From: Lewinellaceae bacterium
GTDB lineage: Bacteria > Bacteroidota > Bacteroidia > Chitinophagales > Saprospiraceae
Length of the DNA stretch: 64,000 nt
Assembly (NCBI GenBank): GCA_024644235.1
Contig: JAHELJ010000002.1
Location: 82,006-146,005, forward strand
Direction: 5' to 3'
The translations under genes were made by a program, and so were the position numbers. This document shows, in pieces, positions 8,785 to 17,932 of this stretch (positions are counted from its first letter, which is position 1; each line of letters opens with the position of its first letter). The notes under the pieces were generated by a model, which saw only the letters and a list, made by a program, of their open reading frames with translations, made no database searches and was not told where the DNA came from.

Positions 8785-11700
8785 ATGTTAAGGTCTATCG
8801 TCAAATCTAGTCTTCGCCTCCGCTACATTGTGGTGGCTCTCGGAGTTGCATTGATTTATTTTGGTACCATGCGGATTCAGGAAATGCCCGTAGATGTTTT
8901 TCCTGAATTTGCTCCGCCACTTGTCGAGGTCCAGACAATCTGCCTAGGCCTCGAGTCCAACGAAGTTGAAGCTCTGGTGACCGTCCCCCTGGAACAGGCC
9001 TTCAATGGGATCCCTGGTCTTGACGTTATTCGTTCTCGCTCCGTGACCCAGTTATCGGCAATACGGATGATTTTTGAGCAGGGAACTGATCTGATGCTAG
9101 CCCGTCAGTTGGTGGCTGAAAAGATTGCCACAGCGACACCCACTTTGCCCACCTGGGCTGCTCCGCCGGTCATGCTCCAACCGCTTTCGGCTACCAGCCG
9201 ATGCATGAAGATTGGACTATCTTCAGATTCCTTGTCGGTAATTGATCTTTCGATGCTTACCTACTGGAAATTGAATGATGTGATTCTCTCAGTTCCGGGA
9301 GTGGCTCACGTTGCCATTTGGGGCGAAAGGATTCGATTACAGGCCGTAGAAGTTATCCCTGAAAAACTGGTAGAACACAAGGTGACGATAGATGACGTCA
9401 TGCAGGCTACTGCAGATGCTTTGGATGTTGGAATACTCCAGTATTCAGATGGTGCTCTTATTGGAACTGGTGGATGGGTTGAGACACAACAATCCCGCTA
9501 TGGAATTCGACATGTACTTCCTATCGATAATCCTGAGGCTTTATCCAAAGTGATCCTGGCCAAGACGGATCAGGGAGACTTATATCTAAGTGATGTGGCT
9601 CGGGTGGTAGAAGATCATCAACAGATGGTGGGTGATGCGATCATCAATGATTCGATAGGCCTGATGCTGATCGTTGAGAAATTGCCATGGGGAAATACCA
9701 AGGATATCACCGAAGGGGTGGAGGCTGCCATTGAAAAATTAAAGCCAGGTCTGCCGGGGGTCGAAATTGACACGGAGATCTTTAGACCTGCAACCTACAT
9801 CAATATGTCTATTGACAACCTCAGTAAGGCCCTGATGATAGCCTGCATCCTGGTGATCATTGTTCTTTTCTTATTCTTATTTGAATGGAGAGTCACACTG
9901 ATCAGCTGTGTGGCCATACCGTTGTCCTTGATGGCCGGCGCGATGGTACTCTACTTCCGGGGAGCAACCATCAACACCATGATCCTGGCAGGATTTATTA
10001 TTGCTCTTGGAGCAGTGGTGGATGATGCTATTGTAGACGTAGAGAATATCGTGAGGAGACTACGACAGAACAGGATGAGTGGGCAGAAGATGTCCTTCGC
10101 CAAGGTTATCCTAGAAGCATCATTTGAGGTGCGACATGCCATTATCTTCTCCACTCTGATTGAAATTGCAGCGCTGCTACCCGTCTTTGTGATGAAAGGT
10201 TTGTCCGGAGCTTTTTTTCAGCCATTAGCTATGTCGTATGCAGTCGCTATCGCGGCGTCAACTTTGGTTGCGTTGACCGTAACTCCCGCAATGAGTTTTA
10301 TTCTCCTACGTAATGTGCCACTTGAACGACGAGAACCATGGCTGTTGAATCAGTTGTATAAGGTCTATACACCGTTTCTGAGGGGAATTATGAACAAGCC
10401 TATAAGAGCCTATGCTATGGTAGGCCTGGTAGTGGTGGCCGGTGCCCTTGTATTGCCTCGTCTTGGTCAATCTCTCTTGCCTTCCTTTAAAGAACGGGAT
10501 TTTCTGATGCATTGGGTCACAAAGCCGGCTACATCTTGGCCGGAAATGAATCGCATTACCATTCAGGGAAGCAAGGAATTGAGGGCAATTCCAGGTGTCA
10601 GAAACTTTGGTGCTCATATTGGACAGGCCTATTACATGGACGAGGTGGTTGGTATGAATTTCGGGGAAAACTGGATCAGTGTAAGTCCAGAGGTTAACTA
10701 TGACGAAACGGTTAATGAAATCCAGATGTTGGTGGATGGCTATCCGGGACTCTACCGTGATGTGCTGACTTACTTGAAAGAAAGAATCAGAGAGGTGCTA
10801 ACGGGTACTTCAGAGGCAATCGTTATTCGGCTCTTCGGTCCGGAGTTGGAAGTCTTGCAATCTAAAGCCCGGGAAATCAGGGATAAACTACAAGGAATCG
10901 AAGGTATTGTGGACCTACATGTGGAACTGATTGAGGAAATTCCACAAGTACAAGTTAAAGTTGATCTTGAAAAAGCTCGAAAATATGGATTAAAACCAGG
11001 GGATGTTCGGAGAACCACCTCTACCCTGGTTGCCGGTGAAGAGGTGGGTGATATCTTTAGGGATGGCAAGGCATATGACGTACAGGTGTGGAGCATCCCA
11101 GAATCAAGAGCTAGTCTCACCGATATAGAGAATATTTGGATCAATGTTCCCGGAGGTAATTATGTATTATTGAAAGATGTGGCAGACATCACAATCGAAT
11201 CTACCCCCAATGTTATCAAGCGCGAGAATCTCACTCGCCGCTTGGATGTAGGTGCTAATGTGCGAGGGAGGGATCTGGGATCAGTCATGGAAGAGGTGGA
11301 AGATGCACTTGAATCAGTCAGTTTTCCACACGAATATCACCCCGAAATATTGGGTGAATATGCTGAACGAGAATCGGTGTCCAGACAAATGAAGCTGTTT
11401 GCAGTAATCGCGTTGATTTTGATTTTCCTCCTGTTGTACACCTCGTTTCGAAGTGCCCGCTTAGCGACACTAGCTTTCCTGTTGCTTCCAACCGCTTTAG
11501 TAGGAGGTGTTTTAGCAGCTTACTTTGGTAGTGGAATTGTGTCACTTGGTTCATTGGTAGGGTTCCTAACGATATTAGGTATCGCAGCACGTAATGGAAT
11601 TTTGATGATCAATCATTTTCAACACTTAGAGCGAAATGAGGGAATGGCCTTTGGACCAGAATTGATTCTCCGTGGTGCCAAAGAAAGACTTGCACCCATT

Positions 11701-11919
11701 CTGATGACAGCTACTACCACGGGTTTGGCCTTAGTGCCTCTGGTCTGGGCCGGAGATATTCCTGGACACGAAATCGAACTGCCTATGGCTATTGTCATCC
11801 TTGGCGGATTAGTGACGTCCACATTACTTAACCTATTGGTTATGCCATCTCTTTACTTGCGCCTGGCCAGTCAAGAAAGACATCGCGGTATCGCAGACAT
11901 ACTTGGTGCAAAAATTTAA
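8785..11919 (+). CDS. RND efflux permease, CusA/CzcA-like branch (second of two)
   Basis: 1044 aa, complete RND permease. It has the opening motif [33 protein letters not shown], a TM4 proton-relay segment with two acids ([13 protein letters not shown]), [14 protein letters not shown] after TM7, the TM10 motif [13 protein letters not shown] and the closing [11 protein letters not shown]. Compared with the first permease all canonical motifs are intact, so this subunit is the likely proton-coupled one. ATG 8785 is chosen; it starts right at TM1 as in relatives. The next gene (porin) begins 10 bp after the stop. The sequence looks closest to the heavy-metal/organic efflux branch, but the methionine triad of CusA cannot be placed by eye, so a metal substrate is not claimed. 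Confidence 0.92.
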   Translation: MLRSIVKSSLRLRYIVVALGVALIYFGTMRIQEMPVDVFPEFAPPLVEVQTICLGLESNEVEALVTVPLEQAFNGIPGLDVIRSRSVTQLSAIRMIFEQGTDLMLARQLVAEKIATATPTLPTWAAPPVMLQPLSATSRCMKIGLSSDSLSVIDLSMLTYWKLNDVILSVPGVAHVAIWGERIRLQAVEVIPEKLVEHKVTIDDVMQATADALDVGILQYSDGALIGTGGWVETQQSRYGIRHVLPIDNPEALSKVILAKTDQGDLYLSDVARVVEDHQQMVGDAIINDSIGLMLIVEKLPWGNTKDITEGVEAAIEKLKPGLPGVEIDTEIFRPATYINMSIDNLSKALMIACILVIIVLFLFLFEWRVTLISCVAIPLSLMAGAMVLYFRGATINTMILAGFIIALGAVVDDAIVDVENIVRRLRQNRMSGQKMSFAKVILEASFEVRHAIIFSTLIEIAALLPVFVMKGLSGAFFQPLAMSYAVAIAASTLVALTVTPAMSFILLRNVPLERREPWLLNQLYKVYTPFLRGIMNKPIRAYAMVGLVVVAGALVLPRLGQSLLPSFKERDFLMHWVTKPATSWPEMNRITIQGSKELRAIPGVRNFGAHIGQAYYMDEVVGMNFGENWISVSPEVNYDETVNEIQMLVDGYPGLYRDVLTYLKERIREVLTGTSEAIVIRLFGPELEVLQSKAREIRDKLQGIEGIVDLHVELIEEIPQVQVKVDLEKARKYGLKPGDVRRTTSTLVAGEEVGDIFRDGKAYDVQVWSIPESRASLTDIENIWINVPGGNYVLLKDVADITIESTPNVIKRENLTRRLDVGANVRGRDLGSVMEEVEDALESVSFPHEYHPEILGEYAERESVSRQMKLFAVIALILIFLLLYTSFRSARLATLAFLLLPTALVGGVLAAYFGSGIVSLGSLVGFLTILGIAARNGILMINHFQHLERNEGMAFGPELILRGAKERLAPILMTATTTGLALVPLVWAGDIPGHEIELPMAIVILGGLVTSTLLNLLVMPSLYLRLASQERHRGIADILGAKI

Positions 11920-11929
11920 TCAGCAAGTC

Positions 11930-13132
11930 ATGATGAAGTTCATACCATTCGGAAGCCCGTTAAAAAGTTTCTACGCAATGCTAATATGTATAGTGCTGTG
12001 GCCTTCCGATGTGCTGATCGCGCAATCTCAACATGTGACTCCTGATGGAAATGGAGATATAACTTTTGTGCCAGGATTACGTATGCAGACCAGGTACGAG
12101 TTCAATCAGATTGACCGAAACAACGACTTTTTTATCAGGAGACTTAGGCTGAAGGGTAAGGGAGATATTTTTGGTATTGCCAGCTACAACTTTGAGGTCA
12201 AAATTGACAATACCGGACGCTTCAATCGCACTCCCAGTGCATTGTTAGAACATGCTTGGTTTACTATTCCCATCGTCGACGAGTTATTGACCGTCCGAGT
12301 TGGATTGGAAGATGACGTGTTTTCACGAAATGCTCTTACGTCCGATTCCAAATTAATGGTCATGGATCGGAGCCTGATCAAGAATCAACTTACTTTGTTG
12401 GGTGTGACTGACAATACCATAGGGGCTCTCGTATATGGTAGACCAATGGGTGGAAAGATGACATATTCTTTTGGCATATTTGACAACCTTGGGTTTGAAA
12501 CAGCCGGTGATTCGACAATTCTTGCGCGCAAGTCTCAAGGAGCAATGTTGACCGGTCGCTTTGCTTATGATTTCCTTGATCCTGCGAATCCCTCAGGTTC
12601 ATACGATGATTACATGGCGTCATATATCGGTGAGGGCCAAAGATTAACGGTCGCAACAAGCCTAGCTAGGTTAAACCGGGCTGAGATTGGCTCAGATGAT
12701 GTTTCTTTGTGGGCATGGGGAGCAGACCTATTCTTTAATATTGGACCTTTCACTTTTGAAGCAGAGTACAACAAGTACAATATCGATTTCCTCTCATACT
12801 TGCCGTCTGCTTCCGGAACGATTGTCACAGGTGATTTTCCATTGCCACAAAACTTCAATGGTTCGGAATCAGGGAATGCAGTGATCGGTGATGGATGGTA
12901 CGCTCAAGCGGGTATTTTGTTTCTGCCAAAGGTAGAATTTGCTGTTCGGCATCAACAACTGGATGCAAATAACCACCTGATAGATGACAAAAACAAATGG
13001 ACTACTATTGGATTCAACATTTATTTAAGGGGACATACCTTCAAAATTCAAACTGATTACACATTCAAAAAGGAAGATGGAGACCAAATTGAAAATGATG
13101 TACTTCAGGCTCAATTGCAATTGTCATTCTAA
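11930..13132 (+). CDS. OprO/OprP-like outer-membrane porin
   Basis: 400 aa from ATG 11930 (a second ATG follows at once; an upstream TTG at 11903 would overlap the permease). N-terminal signal peptide ends near VLIAQSQH. The body shows the phosphate-selective porin O/P family pattern: RMQTRYEFNQ, RRLRLKGKG, YNFEVKIDN near the start, LLEHAWF and LTVRVGLEDDVFSRN, then alternating strands to a terminal QLQLSF with C-terminal Phe, the classic outer-membrane assembly signal. Such porins form anion-selective trimers. As last gene of the RND operon it occupies the place where a TolC-like exit duct is normally encoded, which suggests that export into the periplasm is followed by diffusion through this pore. 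Confidence 0.8.
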   Translation: MMKFIPFGSPLKSFYAMLICIVLWPSDVLIAQSQHVTPDGNGDITFVPGLRMQTRYEFNQIDRNNDFFIRRLRLKGKGDIFGIASYNFEVKIDNTGRFNRTPSALLEHAWFTIPIVDELLTVRVGLEDDVFSRNALTSDSKLMVMDRSLIKNQLTLLGVTDNTIGALVYGRPMGGKMTYSFGIFDNLGFETAGDSTILARKSQGAMLTGRFAYDFLDPANPSGSYDDYMASYIGEGQRLTVATSLARLNRAEIGSDDVSLWAWGADLFFNIGPFTFEAEYNKYNIDFLSYLPSASGTIVTGDFPLPQNFNGSESGNAVIGDGWYAQAGILFLPKVEFAVRHQQLDANNHLIDDKNKWTTIGFNIYLRGHTFKIQTDYTFKKEDGDQIENDVLQAQLQLSF

Positions 13133-13365
13133 TATAGGAGATAATCATACTTGAAAAGTCTTGATCACTCAAAGGGGTCTAAGATCTTCAAATACCGGAT
13201 TGACTTCAATTCCTTTTTTCTTACCACTATGGACTGGGAAATATCGGATTTCACCACATCCATCACCTCAATTCTCGGATCCCAAACTTTCTGCTGGAGG
13301 AGTGAGGAATGAATGTCACACCCACTCCATGAACCCACACCCACTCTCAAACTTCACACCACACA

Positions 13366-13385
13366 CCTGCCTGCCGGCAGACAGG
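13366..13385. repeat. REP-like 20-bp imperfect palindrome
   Basis: CCTGCCTGCCGGCAGACAGG is a near-perfect inverted repeat centred on GCCGGC with one mismatched pair. Short palindromes of this type recur between genes in several Bacteroidota genomes. It sits in the 294-bp gap between porin and tRNA-Leu; the rest of that gap is C-rich with a second small hairpin (CAATGCC-CTA-GGCATTG, 13397-13413) just before the tRNA. A scan of the whole genome for copies would test the REP reading. Confidence 0.45.
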
Positions 13386-13426
13386 CTCACACAGAGCAAT
13401 GCCCTAGGCATTGTCACACCCAGCTC

Positions 13427-13511
13427 GCCCGGGTGGTGGAATTGGTAGACACGCAGGACTTAAAATCCTGTGGCCATTGCGGCCGTGCGGGTTCGATTCC
13501 CGCTCCCGGTA
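13427..13511 (+). tRNA. tRNA-Leu(TAA)
   Basis: 85 nt that fold as a class II tRNA: acceptor GCCCGGG, D arm with GTGGAATTGGTAGACAC, anticodon stem CAGGA/TCCTG around loop CTTAAAA (anticodon TAA at 13461-13463), a long variable arm (TGGCC..GGCCG) and a T arm GCGGG-TTCGATT-CCCGC. The long variable arm and TAA anticodon give leucine, decoding UUA/UUG. The 3' acceptor strand reads TCCCGGT-A, which leaves one C-C mismatch (pair 4-69) and a G-T at pair 1-72; CCA is not encoded. The mismatch is unusual and could be a sequencing error or a real variant. Confidence 0.93.
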
Positions 13512-14353
13512 CAAAATCAGAATTTGATTCGATCTCCTAAAATCCTGAATCTTTGATTCTGTAGAATTTTCAAATTCTTGAAGAAAGCAAAACCACAAGG
13601 GTACTAATGACCGTTTGGTTATCCCGCTCAAGGCATACTTTTAAAGTCTGCAATTAGCTGACTATTCTGATTTCGGCTAATCTTATCAGTTCCAGCTCAG
13701 CTTGATAATCTAAATTGAAATTTGTGATTCCTTGACAGATTTGACTGACAACGCAGTCCGCAATCTACTACCAAAGTCATATTGCACTCCACTTCAGTGA
13801 ATGATTATCACAGAGTGGAGCCACGCTAATAATATCAATGATGCGCATAGATATGAAATGGCCTCTCTTCTGCCAAAGACTCTCCAAATAAATACCTATC
13901 TCTAAGGCACTTTGCCAAATTTTATTACGATTCACTGATTAAACCGGGCTTGTTAAGTAATTATGAATTTTGTGTTAAAGTTGTATCGAAAACATGTGTT
14001 GAACTTCACAACCAAAGACTATATCAGGGCCCATGAAACCCGCCAAATAAACACTATCTCCAGCTTCAAACTACTGGTATTTCATACTGAATAGGAGTTA
14101 AAAATCAATATACATTCAGAATGATCAATATTCATATATATCTGATATACAGATATATATAAAGTCAAAATCACATTTTTGGACTGTTTGGACAGTTGCT
14201 CGGTGTCGCAACTAGTACTACGTTTGCGTTTGTATTTGGAAAAGATCGGGTACATGAATTCAAACAGGAATCCAGAAGGGCTCAAAAGTGTGAAAATCCT
14301 AACTGGGTGATTGCTTGTCTCGATCAAATTAAAATCACTTAAACTTTTTAATT
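13512..14353. other. 842-bp intergenic region, A+T-rich, mostly featureless
   Basis: No convincing long gene on either strand. It holds a strong A+T-rich inverted repeat (14134-14160) and, after it, a short open plus-strand frame at 14196-14342 (TTG start, 48 codons, hydrophobic then basic) that looks somewhat coding but is unproven. The remainder is low in information. The length is large for this otherwise compact window. Confidence 0.5.
14134..14160. repeat. Perfect 11-bp inverted repeat with 5-nt loop
   Basis: Arms ATATATATCTG and CAGATATATAT around ATATA. No T-run follows on the plus strand, so it is not a standard terminator. It could be a protein-binding site, or a decayed terminator of something lost from this region. 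Confidence 0.6.
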
Positions 14354-14956
14354 ATGAAACAGTGCATTGTCTGTTCAAAATGGATGGTAATCAGCTTTTC
14401 AATGTTGATTTCCGGTGTTGTATCTGCCGCCAACTCAGCCATGGTGGGTAAAGATCTGAGTAATGGCAGTTGTGTACTCAACAGCTCAGTAATGAGTAGC
14501 GACAGTCCAAATATGAATGATGTTAAGCTTTTAAGCGAGCTTGAAACATTCGAACTGGGACTGAAGATCTTTGGTGGAGAAAAGGGAATCACAGGACTGG
14601 GAAGTGGCTTCTCACAAACAGCTCCTGGTGCCACTTGGGACATCCACCCTAGTATTGACACGAAAACTCTTCCGCAAGGGAAGAACGTAGTAGATCTCGA
14701 TGGGACTACCGACGAAATCCGGGGTCAGATCATACGGCTTTTAGGTAAGCCTGATTTGACAAGTATCAGGTCACTGACAACGGAGGCTCAACTACACTTC
14801 GTGATAAACCAGAAGAATGAGATCGTTGTGTTGACAGTTGATACCGATGATCGGTTTATTGATAATTATCTAAAGACACGATTAAATTATAAGGTGCTAC
14901 CTGCTGGATCAGCAGGTATACAGTATAAGATGAAAGTGACCCTAAAAAACAGTTGA
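14354..14956 (+). CDS. Secreted hypothetical protein
   Basis: 200 aa with a signal peptide (about residues 1-26, cleavage near VVSAANS). The middle is polar and Gly/Ser-rich; the C-terminal ~80 residues form a compact alpha/beta pattern: DEIRGQIIRLLGKPDL, LHFVINQKNEIVVLTVDTDD, FIDNYLKTRLNYK, YKMKVTLK. This C-terminal arrangement is common in short Bacteroidota secreted hypotheticals and is distantly like the TonB C-terminal fold (strand, 'INxKNEIVVL', helix, strand), but I would not call it TonB. It is a single-gene unit: long A+T-rich upstream region and a strong terminator 30 bp after the stop. Confidence 0.7.
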   Translation: MKQCIVCSKWMVISFSMLISGVVSAANSAMVGKDLSNGSCVLNSSVMSSDSPNMNDVKLLSELETFELGLKIFGGEKGITGLGSGFSQTAPGATWDIHPSIDTKTLPQGKNVVDLDGTTDEIRGQIIRLLGKPDLTSIRSLTTEAQLHFVINQKNEIVVLTVDTDDRFIDNYLKTRLNYKVLPAGSAGIQYKMKVTLKNS

Positions 14957-14986
14957 GTAAGATCCTAGAAACCGATTGATTATTTT

Positions 14987-15015
14987 AGAGCCGGTGCACT
15001 GCACCGGCTCTTTTT
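14987..15015 (+). terminator. Rho-independent terminator
   Basis: AGAGCCGGTGCA and TGCACCGGCTCT form a 12-bp perfect stem around one central base (in practice a shorter stem with a small loop), directly followed by TTTTTG. It lies 30 bp after the stop of the 14354-14956 gene and should end its transcript. Confidence 0.9.
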
Positions 15016-15108
15016 GTTTATTTATCATAAGAAATAGTTGCATTGATTCACTTACTGAATCCGATTTAAATATCGCTGGATAGAAATTAACTTACTTCAC
15101 TAAAAAAC

Positions 15109-15906
15109 ATGACAACGTCAGATTTAAGCTTTCATGATCAGACTGCCATAGTCACCGGAGCCGGAAGCGGTATCGGTTTCGAAATCGTTCGGCAACTCGT
15201 CAAGGCAGGTGCAAATGTGGTTTTGAATGACATTGACCCTGCGAAAGTTGAAGCTGCTGTTTCCAAGTTGGAATCTTTTGAGGGTAAGGCAGTGGGACTC
15301 CCCGGTGATGCATCTGACCTTGCTTTTATTGAGGAAATGGTTAGTCTCGCGGTAGCTCAATTCGCCCAATTAAATATCTGTATCGCCAATGCAGGAATTA
15401 CCACTTACAGCGCTTTTCTCAACTATACACCAGAACGATTTAATAGGTTGATTTCTCTGAATCTCGCAGGTAGTTTCTTCCTGACTCAAGCGGCTGCCAA
15501 AGTGATGATCGATCAGGGCAAGGGAGGAAGAATTCTGCTCATGTCGTCTGTGACAGGAATTCAAGCTCCTGCTTACCTGGTTCCTTACGGTATGACGAAA
15601 GCTGCTTTGCAAATGTTGGCGAGAGGACTGATATCTGAGCTCGCCCAGTATGGCATCACAGTCAATGCCATTGCCCCGGGAGCTGTTGCTACCGAGCGCA
15701 CGCTCACCGAGGATCCAAACTATGACAGGCTGTGGGCGGGCGTGATTCCCAGTGGCAAAGTGGTTTTACCGGAGGACATAGCCCGAGCGGCTTTATTTCT
15801 GGTATCACCTCATTCCGGACAAATAAACGGTCAGACATTAGTGGTGGATGGCGGATGGACAGCTGTGAGCGTCAGTCCTTCGAATCTTCAGTTTCCTGAA
15901 GAATGA
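15109..15906 (+). CDS. SDR family oxidoreductase
   Basis: 265 aa classical short-chain dehydrogenase: cofactor motif TGAGSGIG at about residues 16-23, NAG at about 94-96 (IANAGI), catalytic Ser in LMSSVTG, Tyr-x3-Lys in VPYGMTKAAL, NAIAPGAV after it, and the terminal NGQTLVVDGGW. The acid in VLNDIDP after strand 2 favours NAD(H). Substrate is not evident; relatives include 3-oxoacyl-ACP reductase-like and sugar dehydrogenases. It is a single gene between a terminator and the convergent LysE-type gene (6 bp between stops). Confidence 0.9.
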   Translation: MTTSDLSFHDQTAIVTGAGSGIGFEIVRQLVKAGANVVLNDIDPAKVEAAVSKLESFEGKAVGLPGDASDLAFIEEMVSLAVAQFAQLNICIANAGITTYSAFLNYTPERFNRLISLNLAGSFFLTQAAAKVMIDQGKGGRILLMSSVTGIQAPAYLVPYGMTKAALQMLARGLISELAQYGITVNAIAPGAVATERTLTEDPNYDRLWAGVIPSGKVVLPEDIARAALFLVSPHSGQINGQTLVVDGGWTAVSVSPSNLQFPEE

Positions 15907-15912
15907 GCGATT

Positions 15913-16539
15913 CTAATAACCATAGGCGATTCGTATTACCTGAACAACCGCCAGTGAAAAGAACAACACAGCGAGGGTCTTATTTGTATAGTAACTCACC
16001 TTGGAAATCTTTCCTACTATGAAACCACCTAATCTAACGTAAAGCAGAAATACAAATAAGGCGCCTAAGGCTGAGCCCAATGACATAAATAAAATATCTG
16101 AAGCAGTATCGAACCGGATCTGATTAGATTTAAACCACAAACCTAGAAAGATCCAATAGGGAAGAATCAGCATATTAAGAGCGGCGATACCAATTCCCAA
16201 TCCAAAATTTCTTGATTTAGAATATCTGCCAGTCTTCATCTCTGCTACCGGTTTATACTTTCGGAACCAGTAAAATAAAGCAAGGGCGATGAATATAAAG
16301 ATTGCAATTGTCTTGATGGCTTGACCCACAACCTCATTCTTCAAAAAGAAATCGATGAAGTAAAGGGCAAGAAATGTGTAGGCAAACTCAATGATGGTAG
16401 CGCCAGTTGCAACCATGATTCCTGCGAGGATTCCCTTCTTTATAGTTCTCTCTGCAACTGACAAGTTGATCATACCGATGGGTAAAGCACCGACTGCGCT
16501 GAATCCTGCTGCAATTAGAAAAATCTTGGTCCAATACAT
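15913..16539 (-). CDS. LysE/RhtB family transporter
   Basis: 208 aa with six predicted membrane helices. The first helix carries the family signature (GFSAVGALPIGMINLSVAER), and the loop before helix 4 is basic (YWFRKYKPVAEMKTGRYSKS). Proteins of this family export amino acids or related small molecules from the cytoplasm. Substrate is not predictable. The gene has its own start at 16539, downstream of the terminator of the histone-like gene, so it is probably transcribed alone. Confidence 0.8.
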   Translation of the reverse strand: MYWTKIFLIAAGFSAVGALPIGMINLSVAERTIKKGILAGIMVATGATIIEFAYTFLALYFIDFFLKNEVVGQAIKTIAIFIFIALALFYWFRKYKPVAEMKTGRYSKSRNFGLGIGIAALNMLILPYWIFLGLWFKSNQIRFDTASDILFMSLGSALGALFVFLLYVRLGGFIVGKISKVSYYTNKTLAVLFFSLAVVQVIRIAYGY

Positions 16540-16597
16540 TCAAATAAAACTAGGCAAATAATGTTGACCTGGGCACGCTTTCAAAATCCTCAAAATG

Positions 16598-16628
16598 AAA
16601 AAGGTCATAACGGGGTTATGACCTTTTA
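16598..16628 (-). terminator. Rho-independent terminator of the histone-like gene
   Basis: AAAAGGTCATAAC and GTTATGACCTTTT form a 13-bp perfect stem with a GGG loop; read on the minus strand the stem ends in a T-rich run (TTTTCATTTTG). It lies 25 bp after the stop of the 16653-17336 gene. The symmetric A/T flanks could let it work in both directions. Confidence 0.9.
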
Positions 16629-16652
16629 ATATCAAATTTTGCGAAGACCACT

Positions 16653-17336
16653 CTATTTCCGTGTGGTTTTCCTAGCTGTTGTTTTTGTAGAAGCACGTCT
16701 GGCCGTTGTTTTTCTGGCGGCTGGCTTAGCAGCAGAAGCCCTTTTAGCTGCCGGCTTGCGAGCGGTTGCTTTTTTAGCTGCTGGCTTGGCAGCAGAAGCC
16801 CTTTTAGCTGCTGGCTTACGAGCGGTTGCTTTTTTAGCTGCTGGCTTGGCAGCAGAAGCCCTTTTAGCTGCTGGCTTGCGAGTCGTAGCTTTCTTAGCTG
16901 CCGGCTTGCGAGCAGTTGCTTTTTTAGCTGCTGGTTTGCGAGCGGTTGTCTTCTTAGCTGTAGCTTTCTTGGCTGCTGGCTTGCGAGCAGTTGTCTTTTT
17001 AGCGGTAGCTTTCTTGGCTGCTGGCTTACGAGCGGTTGTCTTCTTAGCTGCAGCCTTCTTGGCTGCTGGTTTGCGAGCGGTTGTCTTCTTAGCTGCAGCC
17101 TTCTTGGCTGCTGGTTTGCGAGCAGTTGTCTTTTTAGCGGTAGCTTTCTTGGCTGCTGGTTTGCGAGCAGTGGCCTTTTTAGCTGTCGCCTTCTTGGCTG
17201 CTGGCTTGCGGGCTGTGGCCTTCTTAGCAGCTGGTTTCCTGGCAGCAGTTTTCTTGGCTGCTGGCTTACGAGTGGTAGCCTTTTTCGTCGTGGCTTTTTT
17301 AGCTGGCTTTTTTGCGGCAGCTTTTTTGGTTGCCAT
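16653..17336 (-). CDS. Histone H1-like Lys/Ala repeat protein
   Basis: 227 aa made almost only of K, A, T, R and P. After [14 protein letters not shown] the chain consists of short repeats of the type [15 protein letters not shown], repeated more than ten times, with [11 protein letters not shown] variants near the C-terminus. There is no folded domain; this is like the C-terminal tail of histone H1 and the bacterial HctA/AlgP-like proteins, which bind DNA and may compact the nucleoid. The DNA itself is a tandem repeat, so length should vary between strains. Own leader of about 180 bp and own terminator suggest a monocistronic, possibly strongly expressed gene. The opposite strand is also open over the whole length, a by-product of the composition. 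Confidence 0.85.
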   Translation of the reverse strand: MATKKAAAKKPAKKATTKKATTRKPAAKKTAARKPAAKKATARKPAAKKATAKKATARKPAAKKATAKKTTARKPAAKKAAAKKTTARKPAAKKAAAKKTTARKPAAKKATAKKTTARKPAAKKATAKKTTARKPAAKKATARKPAAKKATTRKPAAKRASAAKPAAKKATARKPAAKRASAAKPAAKKATARKPAAKRASAAKPAARKTTARRASTKTTARKTTRK

Positions 17337-17515
17337 AGAACTAAATTTTAGAGGTTGAGTAAATTATTTTAAGTCAATTAGATTTCCAGATCTACGAACA
17401 GATCATATTAAATCTTTTCACAATGCAAAGTTGCACAAGTTTTTATTAAAACTTCAATTATATATGAACTTTTTCTTTAAAGTAAAGAGAAGCTTGAAAG
17501 GTTCTAAACGGATCA

Positions 17516-17782
17516 TCACATCAAAGAATTGAGACGCGTTGTGTATTTCTCTAGTGTCTCAAAGATTTTTTCGTAACTGTTTGCAGCATCCGTATGGATA
17601 TCACTTAGTTCTGTTTCCAACTCTTTATCGGGATGATTCAAGAGATCTACCTCGATTTGTGCCATTTTTTCAATTAGTGATTCCTGACTATTCAGGATGT
17701 CTTCCAGCTTTCTTTTTGTTTCCCGCATGACATCACTTCTCGACTTCTCCATTTCTGTTTGATCTTGTTTGGTTCTAGTCAT
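17516..17782 (-). CDS. Small coiled-coil protein
   Basis: 88 aa from ATG 17782. The whole chain is charged and heptad-like (MTRTKQDQTEMEKSRSDVMR, then ILNSQESLIEKMAQIEVDLL, then YEKIFETLEKYTTRLNSL), with no signal or membrane segment, so a cytoplasmic helical bundle. The open frame continues upstream to 18007 but that part overlaps the divergent 2TM gene and lacks coding character. Function unknown; similar small proteins are common next to structural or stress genes. Confidence 0.6.
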   Translation of the reverse strand: MTRTKQDQTEMEKSRSDVMRETKRKLEDILNSQESLIEKMAQIEVDLLNHPDKELETELSDIHTDAANSYEKIFETLEKYTTRLNSLM

Positions 17783-17932
17783 GAAGACTTCATTTGGGAT
17801 TTTCGTCACAATTGAAGCTTTTGTTGAATCGCATGAGATTAGTTTAGTCGAAAGGAGATGTGGATGCTGTAGCAGAACGATTCCTACTGTAAAACCTTTT
17901 ACTTTAGTGAGTGTATTTGAAAATTGACTACC

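Noticed and set aside
13161..13448. Plus-strand ORF of 95 codons before and into tRNA-Leu
   Set aside because: Runs into the tRNA gene, has a low-complexity Pro/His/Thr composition from C-rich DNA and no recognisable domain.
14082..14327. Minus-strand 81-codon ORF in the A+T-rich gap
   Set aside because: Crosses the palindromic A+T repeat and shows no protein-like pattern; the opposite-strand frame at 14196-14342 looks more coding-like, though also unproven.
16639..17358. Plus-strand ORF of 239 codons, Leu/Ala/Val-rich repeats
   Set aside because: It is the exact antisense of the Lys/Ala repeat gene; the repeat composition keeps both strands open. The minus frame has a proper start, the H1-like composition and a terminator.
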